Numbered from the stretch's first letter, positions 38,362-50,732 are shown. The stretch: 64,000 bases of DNA from Apostichopus californicus (GCA_020650975.1 JAIPMN010102238.1:1-64000), one strand, 5' to 3'. Translations and numbers: made by a program. The notes: generated by a model from the letters alone, not told the origin.

Positions 38362-38721
38362 TAATATGTGTGTATGTGGTTAGTACTTTGGTCTCGTAAT
38401 CCAGAGGTTTCGGGTTAGAATCCTGGTCAGACTGCCGCGTAGTGTCCTTGGGCAAGGCACATTATCCTCATTGCTCCTCTCCACCCAGGTGAAAATGGGT
38501 ACCTGCGAGGTTACTTGTAAAATACGGTGTAGCGCTATATTGTGGCAGCTCCTATAGGGAAGTCCCCTGGGGGACACGATGATGCGACACACTGTAACAC
38601 AATATAGTGTGTCGGGAGTGAACAGATAGGAAAGAGCACAGCAGAGTGTGTATAACAAGTTACCATTGACCAGGGTAATATAAAGTGCTTTGAGACTTTG
38701 TGTAAGGTGAAAGGCGCTATA

Positions 38722-38760
<39 letters not shown>

Positions 38761-38762
38761 GT
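38362..38762 (+). repeat. tRNA-headed SINE with L2-like tail and (ATT)n
   Basis: The head has RNA polymerase III promoter boxes: an A-box-like TGGTTAGTACTTTGG and a B-box-like GGTTAGAATCC. A body follows with GTGTCCTTGGGCAAGGCAC and CTCTCCACCCAGGTGAAAAT, a block common in SINEs of marine animals. The 3' end reads AAAGGCGCTATATA and then a run of ATT. This tail resembles the end of the L2-like LINE at 41.7 kb, as expected if that LINE class mobilised it. It lies just downstream of the CACTA-like transposase gene. Confidence 0.8.
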
Positions 38763-38884
38763 AGTATATATGGTTAATTGTTCTCTCATTTTGGTTGCAC
38801 ACTTCCGTGTAGTAAAACCATCTAAAGCAATTTTATATGGCTAAGGTTATCATCCAAACCAAAAAGCAGCTAAATTTGCCAAGA

Positions 38885-41034
38885 TCAATCTAATTCATAC
38901 CTATTTGGCAACACTATGCAATATGTTACTCCATCAATCTCAGCAGTAATACATTTTTGCAGCTGGTCGGTCACACTAAGTATAAGTATTTTCTCTCTAT
39001 TGTATTCAGTTAATATACAAATATGCTTAGCACATGCCCCAGTTTGAATATCAGTTGCGAAATTTGATTTCAGTATTCTGAACTGGGAAATGACAAACAA
39101 AGTATAAACATTTTTGTCCGTTCTGACTTTGAGAATATTTTCAATTCTACCAAATTTACTGACATCAAATTGGACAATATTATTACTTCTCCTGCCACCT
39201 TTTCCAGCAACTTCAAATCATATACCATTAATTAATATGTTACAAAATTTTTCAATAACATTATCCTGATTAGAAACCCAAAAAATTTTATTCAACAAAT
39301 CACCAACATATTCACATGGAATGTACTTTTCTGAGGCTGCCCAACCAACAATACATGTAACATGTTTCCTAAATGGAGACTCTCCGCCTTGACAGTCACT
39401 GGATATCCACGAAGTAAATTGTTTATACAATTCATAACATTATAGGGTGTGTTTCTACTGATCGATTCACATTTCTGTTGAAGCAGTCTCATAATTGTAA
39501 AATTTTGTGCAATCTGACCTGAAACATAATGGGTCCCATGAAACAAGCTCTTTATTTTCCTGTTATACCCTTCGAATGGAAAATATCAACTATTCCACAG
39601 CGGCCCCCATAACCTTGCTGTGTCTGCAAGATGTAACATAAGATGAACATTATAAGAGATATGTACAACTCCGTACAGTCTCTCCATGTCAATAAAAGGA
39701 GAGGTCATTCTCTACAATGTTCTCCTGTAGCAACATCCAGATTGCATGAACCAGTAGCATTAAGTGAGTCAAGTAAACTAATGATAACACACCCTTTAAA
39801 ACAGGTAAACTGTAAAAGAGAAGCCATGATCTAAATTCTGATGCTTTCCAGTGTGACCGTTGGGAAGGTGATTTTGGTAGCCTTGTGATTTCACTTGGGG
39901 GAATAGCTTCAATACGCTGGTCAACAACACCGGTCTGATTGCCTATATACCAAGGTTCCTTGTGGGCTACAGTTGTCAAACAACAGATTGGTCAACTTCT
40001 CTGTGACTCCTTCACATACTGCGTGCATGTAATCCACAGGAAATCCCTGTACAATATCAAATCTTGGGATCAAAAGAACAGGTGACACGTTCTTCACCCC
40101 AATTGAGGAAGGTTCACCAGATGCGATCTTAATTGCCTCTGCCTCAACATTTAACCTGGGTTCTGAGAACAGGTACAGGCTCTTCATTTGGATACACAGT
40201 TACACTGCCCTGCCCCTTTTCTACTCTCTTACCTTTATGAAGCCAAAATATCCATTGAATTGTGTTATGCCTTGGAGCTGGCATCTGGCAACAGAATCAC
40301 AGGCACATGCACCTGCAATGACCTTTTGTTGTAGCATTTACATGCTGTGCTGGAATTGTCCATTCCACCCCATCATGATACAATTCTTTACATTCCTCAA
40401 TGAATGGATTTAAAAAAGTTGAAAAAACTGTTTTTTTGCTCCCATACCAAAGACCAACTAGTAGTATGTTCTTTGTCTGAATCTCTATAGGCAAATCTTT
40501 CACCATACACTGTATTGGCCAAACACTTCCCTTACCAGACTGAAAAGCTGGCATGCCATCAGTTTTCCAGAGAAGGGATATATGCTTTTTGGGTGACCCG
40601 TCATCAATTAAAAAGTACTGACTCAGACTTGGTCCCTCCATCAAATCTTTTAGTTGCTCTTTTAATGACATACAAACAAAATAGTTACCATCTTTATTTG
40701 CTTCCAGTTTTGTTACATTTATACTACATATGAGACAAATGTGGTCATCACCCAATCCAAGATATGATGTGCACTCTTTGCAATATATATGAAAATAAAT
40801 TTATTTTCTGCACTTGTCAAAATTCTTACTGAAAGTGTAAATAGTGTCTGGTAGGCTGCTCTCTGGAAGATGGATGTTGATTAATAACAGCAAATCTTGG
40901 AGAGCGATCTTCGACAAACTGTGTCGAAGAGCATATGCCATTATGGCGATGAAATTCTGTGTTGTTGAGATGTTAGCTCCTGGATATAGAGGAAAGTCAT
41001 CAGGATCACCATTGTTGTCAGGATTATTCTGTGA
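38885..41034 (-). pseudogene. Tnp2-type transposase exon
   Basis: It starts after ttaatcatag with PDDFPLYPGANISTTQNFIA, then AYALRHSLSKIALQDLLLLI. A TAA at 40801-40803 precedes YCKECTSYLGLGDDHICLIC, which looks like a metal-binding CxxC pair. The core follows: LLWKTDGMPAFQSGKGSVWP (the first catalytic-region aspartate), then LLVGLWYGSKKTVFSTFLNP. Next come FDIVQGFPVDYMHAVCEGVT, RSHWKASEFRSWLLFYSLPV, NTPYNVMNCINNLLRGYPVT and, near the end, VSKFGRIENILKVRTDKNVY with FVISQFRI. Several frame changes occur between 39.5 and 40.3 kb, and a TGA sits at 39218-39220. The order of blocks is that of Tnp2-like transposases. This copy cannot make a working enzyme. Confidence 0.7.
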
Positions 41035-41339
41035 CTATGATTAATGAGAAAACTATAGTCAATACTTCATTCCATCAACAATTTATATTTTAGCAACTCA
41101 ACATTCAAGAGTAGGCCCAATGGATAAAGCTATGATGTGATTGGTGAAATAATGTAATGTATTTCTATGAGTATGAAGGGCAACACTGTTTCGAATGATC
41201 CTGTTCAATGTTTTGTTAAAAAATCTTTCATTTTACATTGCTAACCTTTTTAACATACCCCTTACACAATTGGAACATTTCATGAAGATTTGAAGTTCTT
41301 TACATTTGTTCATGTGAGTCGATGGAAATAAGTACCTAG

Positions 41340-41755
41340 TCATACATATGTACACTAAAATGAAACATGATCAGCATACAACATCAGGAGCATTTCTTCC
41401 CACTCGTTATATATTCCCACCTCGCGCACGAAATTTGCTAGCCGGGCTTTCGCTGAGTGTGGGCCCAAACTATGGAATGACTTGCCTTCGTACGTTCGGG
41501 ATCAGGTGTCTTTCCCTACTTTCAAGAAATCCCTTAAGACACATCTTTTTAGCGAAGCATTTGGTTAAGTCTCTTGCCTGTCTCTGTGGTTGTCTTTTGT
41601 CTTGCCTAGTTGTTATTTGTATCTTGTCTTCGTATTGCTTACTTCTTTTTGTATATACTTGTGTTTAGCTATATGTTTTGTAAAGCGCCATAGAATATCT
41701 TTTTAGTCATGGCGCTATAAAAATATTGTAATATTAATATTAATAATAATCATAG
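41340..41755 (+). mobile_element. L2-like LINE, 3' fragment
   Basis: The plus strand encodes the last part of an L2/CR1-type ORF2: SRAFAECGPKLWNDLPSYVR, then FPTFKKSLKTHLFSEAFG and a stop. A short 3'UTR follows with paired words GCGCCATAGAATA and GGCGCTATAAAAATA, then (TAA/ATT)-like repeats. It is severely 5' truncated. It lies in the intron between the transposase exon and the duplicated exon of the CACTA-like gene. Confidence 0.8.
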
Positions 41756-41756
41756 G

Positions 41757-42881
41757 TTAGGTTATTAGGATAAAAGGTGAAAGTTTATTGCCCCTCGCAG
41801 CGATCTGACATGACTGGTATAGGGTTAAAACTATATGTCAAACTTACATTTAACGCATCCTGGCCACCATCACTCTGGGAATCTTCACAGAAGGAACTTT
41901 CAACAAACAGGAAAGTTTGGTCTGCAACTGTCTGCTCATTATCATCAAATAGTTGACCATCATCCTCCAATTCTTGTGATTGATCTGAAGGTGTATCAGT
42001 CTCATCTTGTCTCTAAAGATGAAGAATGTTTGAAGGTGTTAGGAACAGTGTGTACCACTCCTAAACCAATCGCAACTATCCTGCAACATATCCTGCAACA
42101 GTGGTGGCTGTACAGGATTTTGATTGGGGGAAAATAGGGATGAATGTTGATGGGGGGGGGGGAGGAATAGGGAAGACATATATTTTGTTTACACTGAGCC
42201 CATGATGAACGGAAAATGTTTCGGGGCAATTCCCCTCCCCCCTGCCACCCCCACATGATTGTGTGCCGCCACTGATTGTGCCAAATACACACACTGAGTC
42301 AATACAGGTTGTTAGAACTGTCTTAAAACTATACTGTCTGTCAATACTTTATTCCATCAACAATTAATTTTGTAGCAAGTAAATGTTTAGTTACGCTCGC
42401 CATACGGCGAGTAGATTGAAAAAAAATTCGAGGCCTGGTAATCAGCAGTTTCTGATTATGTTACATTGGTCAGAATTATTTGGTAGTCCCGAGGACAACC
42501 TGCAACCTTATTTTGGGGAATATTTGGAAGTCGTAGCAAAATTCTGGTAATCTCGGACGACTGTCAAAATTGGACGTTGCTGGAGATGACCCATAGATTA
42601 GCGGTACCCTCACTGCTGCCATTACAGAATTCTTCAAATAGGAGATGGAAACATGTATATATTTGTCGAGCTCTGTGAGAACGAGAGACGATGTAAGTTT
42701 TTTGCTCCTCGCAGCGATCACCCACAATTGGTATAGGGGTAAAACTATATGTCAAACTTACATTTAACTCATCCTGGTCACCATCACTCTGGTGATCATC
42801 ACTAGTAACTGTCTGCTCATCTTCGTCAAAAAGTTGACCATCATTATCCAATTCTTGTGATTGATCTGTTTGATCTTGTCT
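41757..42881 (-). repeat. Tandem duplication of one exon with its flanks
   Basis: Exons 41848-42012 and 42762-42881 begin alike (RQD-ET/QT-DQSQEL) and continue DDGQLFDDNEQTV / NDGQLFDEDEQTV, then SQSDGGQDALN / HQSDGDQDELN. Both use the acceptor tag|AGACAAG and a gtaagt donor, and share downstream intron words (CTCGCAGCGATC, AAAACTATATGTCAAACTTA). The left copy has an extra internal segment (FLFVESSFCED). The protein encoded is very acidic. Confidence 0.75.
42099..42274. mobile_element. Short hAT-like MITE
   Basis: A 176-bp unit starts CAGTGGTGGC and ends GCCGCCACTG, so its 10-bp inverted ends differ at one base and have the CAGTGGCGGC form common in hAT MITEs. Inside are G- and C-runs. I could not confirm an 8-bp target duplication. 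It is inserted between the two duplicated exons of the CACTA-like gene. Confidence 0.55.
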
Positions 42882-43637
42882 CTACAAATGAACAAATGTT
42901 TGTGCAGAATTTTTAAGAATGCATCCAACAATAGATATTAGTCATGTCCGCTGCCCTTTTGAACCAGTTATTGATCACTTGTCATGGTTCAAACTAAACT
43001 TCAATGATACCACTCGAGATTTAGGTACAAATGAGCAAACCAAATTAAAATGGCAAGTAGTAGCCTGAATTTGGAGGTCAACACTTGAAATGTTTGAAAG
43101 ATTTTGCTGCATCATTTTTATTGACAAATGGTAATTGAACATTTTGCAGCTATGACATGATTTTGATTCGATGGCTTGCGAATTTGATGCACATTTAAGT
43201 CCAAGCAAAAATATTTGGAGAAAAAATAAACTAAACTTAATACCGAAAAGAGATCCCTTTTTTCAGAAAATATATATATCTAAAAAATCAGCTCAGATTG
43301 CACCAGAAAGCATCTAAAACCCCAGAGCTTCCAAAGTAGACCCTGGCAATGCTTCCGTGCTCGCACATTTGCGCTACGCACACATGCTCTGATTTTAGTA
43401 ACGAGTCCCAGTAACATTACTCATTTTGCTCACTTCCCAAATTCTTAGAGGAAACACTGGTGGGGAAACAAACAGCTACTTTTACCTGCAATACGCTACT
43501 GCCTACTGTTATTTCAACGCCTGCTGGTACCATTCTGCAGTTGTGAATGTGCAATCTTTGCATGCTTTATTAGGTATGCTTCAATTTGCCTCATATCACA
43601 TTGCTCAATTTTCTGTGTACAGGGAGTATCAGCTCAC
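42882..43637. other. Intron of the CACTA-like gene
   Basis: No exon recognised between the duplicated exon and exon 2. Confidence 0.4.
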
Positions 43638-44909
43638 CTTGCATTTTGTATTTGAACATCCACCAATGTCAGAGTCTAGTTCAATTGCAATGACGTCATC
43701 CTTCATTTTATCATCTGCCCTCCAACGACATCTTGTTCTGTGAGGTATTACTTCATGAACAAACTCCAAGTACCTATTGAATAAAGAAATGACAGGTCTT
43801 ATACCAGTGTTATGTTAGTGCTCCATTTAGATGGGTGCACGCATGCACTGGTGCATGTATATTTTTTATCTGTGGATGTAAACATTTGTCCCAACATGCA
43901 CACTGTGCTGTCTGTCTGAGTGTGTATGTAAATATTTAATTATATATGACCACCAGAAACTTTAAGTCAAAAGGCTTAGTGATTTCTTCCTTGTGAAATG
44001 GCTAAAAGGTTTCATAACATAACAACAAATACTAAATGTCAACTCACTACAAACTAGAATGGTGACTGCAAACTCAAAATTTTAGAAAATTGTGTGCAGG
44101 TGTCGGTCGTACGACTGGCAATATAGAGATATGTCACACGACAGTCGAGTTGAGTTGCAACTAGTAAAGTCGTATAGTGTGCAGCTAATGATTTGTTTTT
44201 TCCTACTTGGATATGTCCAATGACCATTCAAATTCTTGGAATTCAAACATGTGACACTTTTTCGAAAACTAAGTTAGAATCCTTTTCTAATTTTGACCTC
44301 TGATTATGAAAGAACATAGGCTTAGGCTACTCCATTACCCCTGGTAAGCAAGCCCTAACTCTACAGTAACTCGTCTGTAACCCTTTTTTTTAAAAGGAAT
44401 TTGTAAATTCATCAAAAATCTGAAACGGCGAAATCCTATATCGAAGGGGAAATAAAAATTAAGCGTGCGGCTAGCTTTAGACTCGCAAGTCAGAGTGGTC
44501 CATAGCCTTAACTTTACATAGGCCTAGTCCTACTGGGGGGCCGTGCCTTACCGCCATAGGTTTCGTTACCTACCGCCTGTGAGGCCAAGCCCCCTAGCCT
44601 AGGCATATATTCAGATTTTAGTATTATAATCAAATAAAAACTGTTTAAAAAGAATACAAAATAGTGTAACAAAATATCTAAACCCTAAATATAACCCGTG
44701 ATATGATAACACCCGCTGTAATGATTAACCGAAAACAGGTGCGCATTATTGAATCAAACCGCGATATGGTCTAGGCCTAGCATAGGCCCCATGGCGGTAA
44801 GGCAAGATATCCGTCCTAGTCCTACTGTATACTGGGATAGGCATAGCCTAGCCCTCAACTACTCTGTAGTCTCAACTTACCTTTTGTAGCATCGTCGTTT
44901 GCCTTCCAT

Positions 44910-45260
44910 TATGTCTCATAATTCACGAAGAGCATCTGTCACGAATTTATATAATTGTCTCTTCGTAGCCAGTATGGGTCTAGGCCTAGGGATTTCTCGG
45001 ACAGCGATGCATTTATAGGCCTAGGCTAGGCCTATGTGCTTATTATTTCCTTGTTTATAATTAAGTTAGGCTCTTCCTTTGTCTAACGTAGGCGCGGCTT
45101 ACCCTACACTGTACAGACTAGTTACTGTACTAGGGCCTACTATAACTTAGCCTATGTTTCAGTAGGCCTAGCTTAGGCCTACGCAAAAAACAATGACTTC
45201 TTCTCTGTCTAGTCAGATACCTTATTGTATCAACAATTCCACAATGGCATCCTTACAGAT
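44910..45260. other. Sequence upstream of the CACTA-like gene
   Basis: Dense in palindromic AGGCCTA words; possibly promoter-proximal DNA for the minus-strand gene. Nothing else is recognised. Confidence 0.35.
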
Positions 45261-47175
45261 GTGTATTTTCAATAATTAACCACTGGGTTCCCGGAACCAC
45301 CAATTGCCTTCCTGATGGAAAATTACTCCCGTATTCGACGATATCTGATTATAATGGGTAACGTACAATCAATAACTAATAAAATTTATGAGATCTCCGC
45401 TAACTGCAAATTTCTGCAGGAATTTCGGAATGCAAGTATACTATAATTCACCGAGACCTGGCTTACCGAACACCATACTGACCCCCATGCCTCAATAGAA
45501 GGATTCACACTATTAAGAGGGGATCGGACAACTCAATCCGGGAAAGGAAAAGGGGGTGGGGTGTGCATATACGTGAATCAGAAGTGGTGCCACCCGAATA
45601 ATGCCCATATTAAACGTCACTCATGTTCCCCCAATATCGAGATCTTAACTGTCACATGTCGTCCTTATTACTTGCCACGGGAGTTTTCACACGTTATTAT
45701 TCACACTGTCTATGTTCCACATCGCAATGTTGCCAAATCAGCGGCAATGGAACTCATTGACATTATTCATAAATTTGAAACCTCCGCGCCGGATGCTCTC
45801 ACTATAATCAACGGTGATTTTAACCATTGTAATCTCAGACCAGCCATATAGCGTTAACTGCAGTGCCAATGAAGGTATGCGAGCGTTTATTCTTAAATCG
45901 TTTTAATCCTCTAGTTGCTCCATTTTTAGATCCTCTACAGTTTGCTTACAAGGCTAGCCGTAGTTGTGAAGATGCCATCCTGCTACTTCTTCAATGCTTG
46001 TATTTACACTAAGAGCACCATGGCAATTCTGCACGCGTGATCTTCTTTGATTTCTCATCTGCATTCAACACTATTCAGCCGCACAATCTTGCTACAAAGC
46101 TTATCAACATGGGCATCCCACATGGGTTTATTCACTGGATTGTGAAGTATCTCACAAATCGCACCCAATTTGTCAAACTCGGTCCCACCTGTCGATCTAA
46201 CATTATTACCTCCAACACCGGAGCGCCGCAAGGCACAGTTGTAGCTCCGTTTCTTTTCACCTTGTACACGTCTGACTGCAGATCCCAGGAGAAGATATGT
46301 CCCATCATCAAGTTTGCCGATGACACAGCCATGGCTGGACTCATTCGTGGTAATGATGATGGGGCATATCTCTGCCAGCTGCAGTCATTCGTGGACTATT
46401 GTGACAGAAACTTCTTGCAATTGAATATTTCTAAAACGAAGGAAATGATCATCGACTTCAGTCATGATCAAGGGTGAAGAAGTTGAAAGGGTTCACTCCT
46501 AGAAGTATCTGGGTATTGACCTCAACAATAGCTTAACATGAGATGGTCACGTGGATGCCCTGGTAAAGAAGTTAAATACCAGGTTATATTGCCTCAGAAA
46601 GTTGTCAAAATTCAACGTACGTACCGATATAATGCAAATGTTTTATAATTATATTATTTGCGGAGTTTGGAGATACTGTCTTATATTTTGGGGTGGGAAT
46701 GTCACTAAAGTCGAGAAGGACCGTATCGATCACATAATTATAAATGCTGGGGGAGTCATTGGAGGTCAACAGCATACAGTCGACTCGGTGTACCAGTCAC
46801 TGCTTCAAACAAAGCTAGATTCATTTTGGAATGACTGTTGCCACCCCCTTCACTGTTATCTTAATGACAATGTAATTAACAGAGGCAGTGGCAGACTGAG
46901 ACAGCCGTACACGAGAACTAATCGCTATCGTAACTCGTTCACTCCCCGTGCAATCAAACTTTTCAATGTCAACTAACGTCGCTAGGCTGTTGCAATAATC
47001 TTTTATCTTGTCCTTGTCTTAACTGTTTATCATTCTCATTCATTAATCTCCATCTGTATATATCCTGATTTATATTCCTATGCTCATATATTTTTGTACT
47101 GTTTTGAACTTTTATGTGCGAGACACTAATTTCCTTATTTGGAGCAATAAAGTTTTACTTACTTACTTACTTAAT
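45260..47175 (+). mobile_element. Rex1/CR1-like LINE with internal deletion
   Basis: The endonuclease part reads FGNVQSITNKIYEI-like sequence, then TETWLTE, GGGVCIYVNQKWC, YYLPREFSHVIIHTVYVPHR and INGDFNHCNLR. Near 45845 it jumps directly to reverse-transcriptase block PMKVCERLFL, so the middle of ORF2 (roughly 900 bp by comparison with the copy at 22.4 kb) is missing. The rest follows: FFDFSSAFNTIQ, GAPQGTVVAP, an intact FADD box (KFADDTAMAGLI), LNISKTKEMIIDF. It ends AATAAAGTTT and (TTAC)n. The relation to the 22.4-kb LINE is clear from shared motifs, but the tail repeat differs. Several stops make it inactive. Confidence 0.85.
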
Positions 47176-47418
47176 CGAATTGGTTCGGGTCGATAAGGAG
47201 TGTCATCTCTGGTGAACTAACGCATGCTTCATAAATGCTACGAAATTTATGGTACGGGAAACTGTACTGGCCACGCACTGTTTTAGTTATTTTCTTGTCT
47301 ATATTCATGCCTTATTGAAGCTTATAATTTCTCAATCAATGTTGATGCGAGTTGAACTTGTAACACACATAAAAAAGTATTGTTATTTCACAGCATTTTA
47401 ATGGAATTTTAATGTTAC

Positions 47419-49030
47419 CTTCTTTCTCCAAGGGCAATAGCCACCATAGTCATATGTTATCTCCTCCCCTGGTAGTATTTTCTTCTTAGCATATAGACAA
47501 ATATGTGGTATTATATCATCTTTTGCAATCTTCATAAAGCAGTTGGCATTCCTTTTGTCATTATTGACAAGTCTTCTCAGGGAGTTGTCCTCCTTTGTAG
47601 CATCAACACTGTAAAGATATAAAATAAGACTGTTTTACATTGAATTAACTTGCAAAATCAATCTTGCTGTATAAGCAGTGTATTACTTCAGTATACAACA
47701 TAAAAAAGTTATTCTAAACATTCATGGTGCCACATCTAGCAATGTTTGTTAAACATGGCATACAATATTTATGCAAGAAGTGGCATCACAAGATTTTTGG
47801 AAAATTTACAATCCCCAAAGCTAAGATGAAGAGAGACAAATTACAAGTATACAGTATGAGTTTATATGAGTATAATTATTAGTATCATAAAAGTGATTTG
47901 TTATTTCCTGTTTGCAAATACTCAGAAGGATATATTCCATCAAAGATTTTTGCACTTTGCATATAAGTGAGGTATCGATCTCTGTAATGTTTGCCGAAAT
48001 ATTCTCTGAAAAATTTAGTAGGAAGATAATGATAGTATTTCAATGTTTTCTGTCTTAGTTCTAGGTATTGTCCTAAATAGCTGTTCAAATATTGTTTGAT
48101 TGATAATTGACCAGAGATTTTGTCCATGATGCATGAAGAAATAAAGGTAGGTTATGTGTGCAACTTTCTTCTGACATCTTATTTCAGCATTTTTCCTTGT
48201 GCTGAGATCCGCTCTGTATTGTAGGAGAAATTATCCAGAGGATATTTCCTCTGTTGCAAAGACTCCTCTACCTATTACAAAAGAAAATGTTTTTTAAAGT
48301 CAGCAAAGTCTTAGATCACACACAAAGATGTACAGAAACTCATTTCACTTCTTAATTATTTATGGAACACCATAGTTTCTTATGCAGCCAATTACAAATT
48401 TAGTATTATTTATCATGGTTAAGTCTGCATTTGCAATTTAAAGTAAATTTCACTTAATATTTGCATTGGGTTAGGGTGAGCTCTTAATTGCACCATTAAA
48501 TTTCTTGTCGATGTCCAAAAATACTAATAAAAAGATACTTTCTCTGTGAACTATTTAAGGCTGCCAGACTATGCCAGAAGATTTCATCTATAACAGCTAC
48601 TGTCTAATTATAATAAAAAAATATTTTCTAGGGGAGGCCCTTAAGTAAATGAAATGTTGGGCTGCCAATGCAAATGGTAGGAAATAAATTCAAATAAAAA
48701 CATATGGGGATCAGGCTTCCCAGACACCCCCCCCCCCCTTCAACCTCACAATTGCTGCACTCCTTGCTCTCACTGCAGCCCCCTTTCATAGAACCCTGGA
48801 TTAGCCCTGGTATGCAAGGTAATGAATTAAAATTGTCTGTTTATGCTTATTTTATGATACTGTAGGTAACATTGAATGCTGACAATTAATGGCAACAACT
48901 TTTCCCAAGACTTAGCAAGGAATGACCCATTAAATATTATTTGACACATACCTTTTTCCTTATTTTTACATTGAAGAGATAACCCATTTCTATCTGGCCA
49001 ATTGTTTTTAGGTTTGGTGTAAGTTGACGT
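47419..49030 (-). pseudogene. Second KMT5A-like SET-domain gene fragment
   Basis: Three exons on the minus strand. 48952-49030 ends DRNGLSLQCKNKEK at a gtatgt donor. 48112-48271 starts GRGVFATEEISSG, has a TAA, then FLLQYRADLSTRKNAEIRCQ and YLYFFMHHGQNL. 47419-47608 reads CVDATKEDNSLRRLVNNDKR, then ICLYAKKKILPGEEITYDYG and CPWRKK at a gtaaca donor. Joined by phase these form nearly a whole SET domain: GxG, (F/Y)LL.Y, DAT...RLVN, GEE(I/L)xYDYG. The family methylates lysine (KMT5A: histone H4K20). All three intron phases match the SET part at 12.98-16.29 kb, so the two are paralogs. No recombinase exon follows: the LINE at 45.3-47.17 kb occupies the place. One stop makes this copy suspect; it may belong to the same chimeric family. 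Confidence 0.7.
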
Positions 49031-50724
49031 CTGCACCGTAAGTTATACATTTGCAAAATAAACTGACACAGTTATATGCTTGAAAAGCAATGTTTAAATG
49101 AGAAATACTTGAATAATATAACTTTCCAAATGTAACTAAAATGTAACTAAAAATTTAACTCGAATCTGTTTACTTCTTATATCTGCTGCTGCCACTTCTA
49201 AATAATTTAATTATATTTACCTACGGCACCATATGTCTCAATCAGCTAGGGCATCAAGAACATAAAAAACAATTTGTAGTCTCTGTCTGTTTTTCTGTGT
49301 GCTCTAGCTACAAAAATTACAATCTAGCTTTCACTTGAATTACCAAGATATTGCAAACTTAAACTCTGGCATCGATCCTTAGTAGTTTGATATGACTGCC
49401 ATAAATTAAAATGTTTGTAACTTTATAATCTGGGAGTTTGAGACAAAAGATACCACAACACTTCAGTAAGAAAGCTAGACCACTTATAGTTACTTAGGCT
49501 CTCCTAAGTCATTCCAAAGAACTTTGTCAGCTTCCAACCCCCCCCCCCCACCCTAGAAAAGTTCCACCCGAGGGGTTTATTTCACACTTGACCTCATCGA
49601 ATTTATGGACAAAACTTTGTCCAAAAAGTCAAAGTATTATGGACCATCCAAAGATACTTGTTTAAATTCAAATAATAAGTTCTGAATGAAGTTGTGGGGA
49701 AGGGGGGGGGGTAGTATATACCCATCTTAATTATGGACCAAACTTTATTGTCAAAATAAAGTACTATGATGGACCATTACAAAACTGAAAATACTGACCT
49801 AATTTCCGGGTGGAAGGTATCGTCAGAGACCCCCCCCCCAAGTTTCCCTTATATGGGAGTGGAACCAAAGTGCCAAAACAATGTACTATCATGGACAATT
49901 ACAAAAATGGAAAAAAAATCAGGGGAAGGATGGTCACAAAGGGCTCCTGATACGGTTGGGGAGGGGATTGATTTACCCCATCTAATTTATTGAGCAAAGT
50001 TAGTTAACACAAACGTACTATGATGGACCATTACAAAAATGATCCTGACCCCACTGTTCATGACTCAACTGTGTATCATGAAGTCACCATATATAGGTTA
50101 GTGTTTACTACTATGCAACCCTTATTTAACCTCTCACTGTGTAGTACAGTGCAGAATTGACAGCTGTAAGGCAAGACTTTTGGTTCTCAGATTGGTCATA
50201 ATCATAGCTCACAGTTTTCTCCCTGAAGTCCTTCAAGTCTACTGGATTTAATTTTAGCTCAGACTGCACATGTCAGAAGGTAGTTTGTGTATGATTTTAG
50301 TCAGCAAAATCATTTAAATGATGATATTGTGTATACTGCTTATGCTATATGATATTTCTAGCCTACCACACTGTATGTGGTCTGTAGTGTTGGTTAGGCT
50401 GATAATTTAGTAGTGTGGTATATATTGTGGATATATCATGCTAAAGGAACCTCCTTAGAATGTATGTATATACAATTTCTAAACAATATCAGAAATTCTC
50501 AGGCAACATATCCTATACAGTAGGCTTGCCTAGAATGTAGTACATGTATAATTAACTCCAGACATAAGACCTACGCCTAGCTAGAGGCCATATCACAATC
50601 TTATTAATATTAGCCTATTTACTAGTCAGTAAAATGGCTATAGGCTACGCTTAGCCTAGCCCACCTGCATTAAATAATGGGAGTAAATTAAAATATGCAT
50701 GCACAGCTAGATAGGCTAGGTGCT
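49031..50724. other. Unassigned intergenic sequence
   Basis: No gene recognised. At 49.5-50.03 kb a motif ACTATGATGGACCATTACAAAA recurs four or more times at 100-120 bp spacing between C-runs (shown here in its 20-base core ATGATGGACCATTACAAAA), a diverged tandem repeat. Confidence 0.45.
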
Positions 50725-50732
50725 CTCTAGTA

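Larger units (their letters stand above)
38885..44909 (-). mobile_element. CACTA/EnSpm-like DNA transposon gene (Tnp2 type), multi-exon, broken
   Basis: Exons on the minus strand: 44881-44909 (MEGKRRCYK, donor gtaagt); 43638-43773 (YLEFVHEVIPHRTRCRWRAD, then DVIAIELDSDIGGCS); 42762-42881 and 41848-42012 (paired duplicates, RQD..., ELD/ELEDDGQLFD); and a long transposase exon from 41034. Acceptors and donors follow GT/AG with constant phase. The protein set matches animal genes carrying a Tnp2-type DDE transposase. Terminal inverted repeats were not identified, so the element's ends are unknown. Introns hold an L2-like LINE fragment and a hAT-like MITE, so the copy is old. Confidence 0.65.

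Noticed and set aside
38362-38440. Functional tRNA gene
   Set aside because: The A and B boxes are present but the fold is degenerate and the sequence continues into a SINE body and repeat tail.
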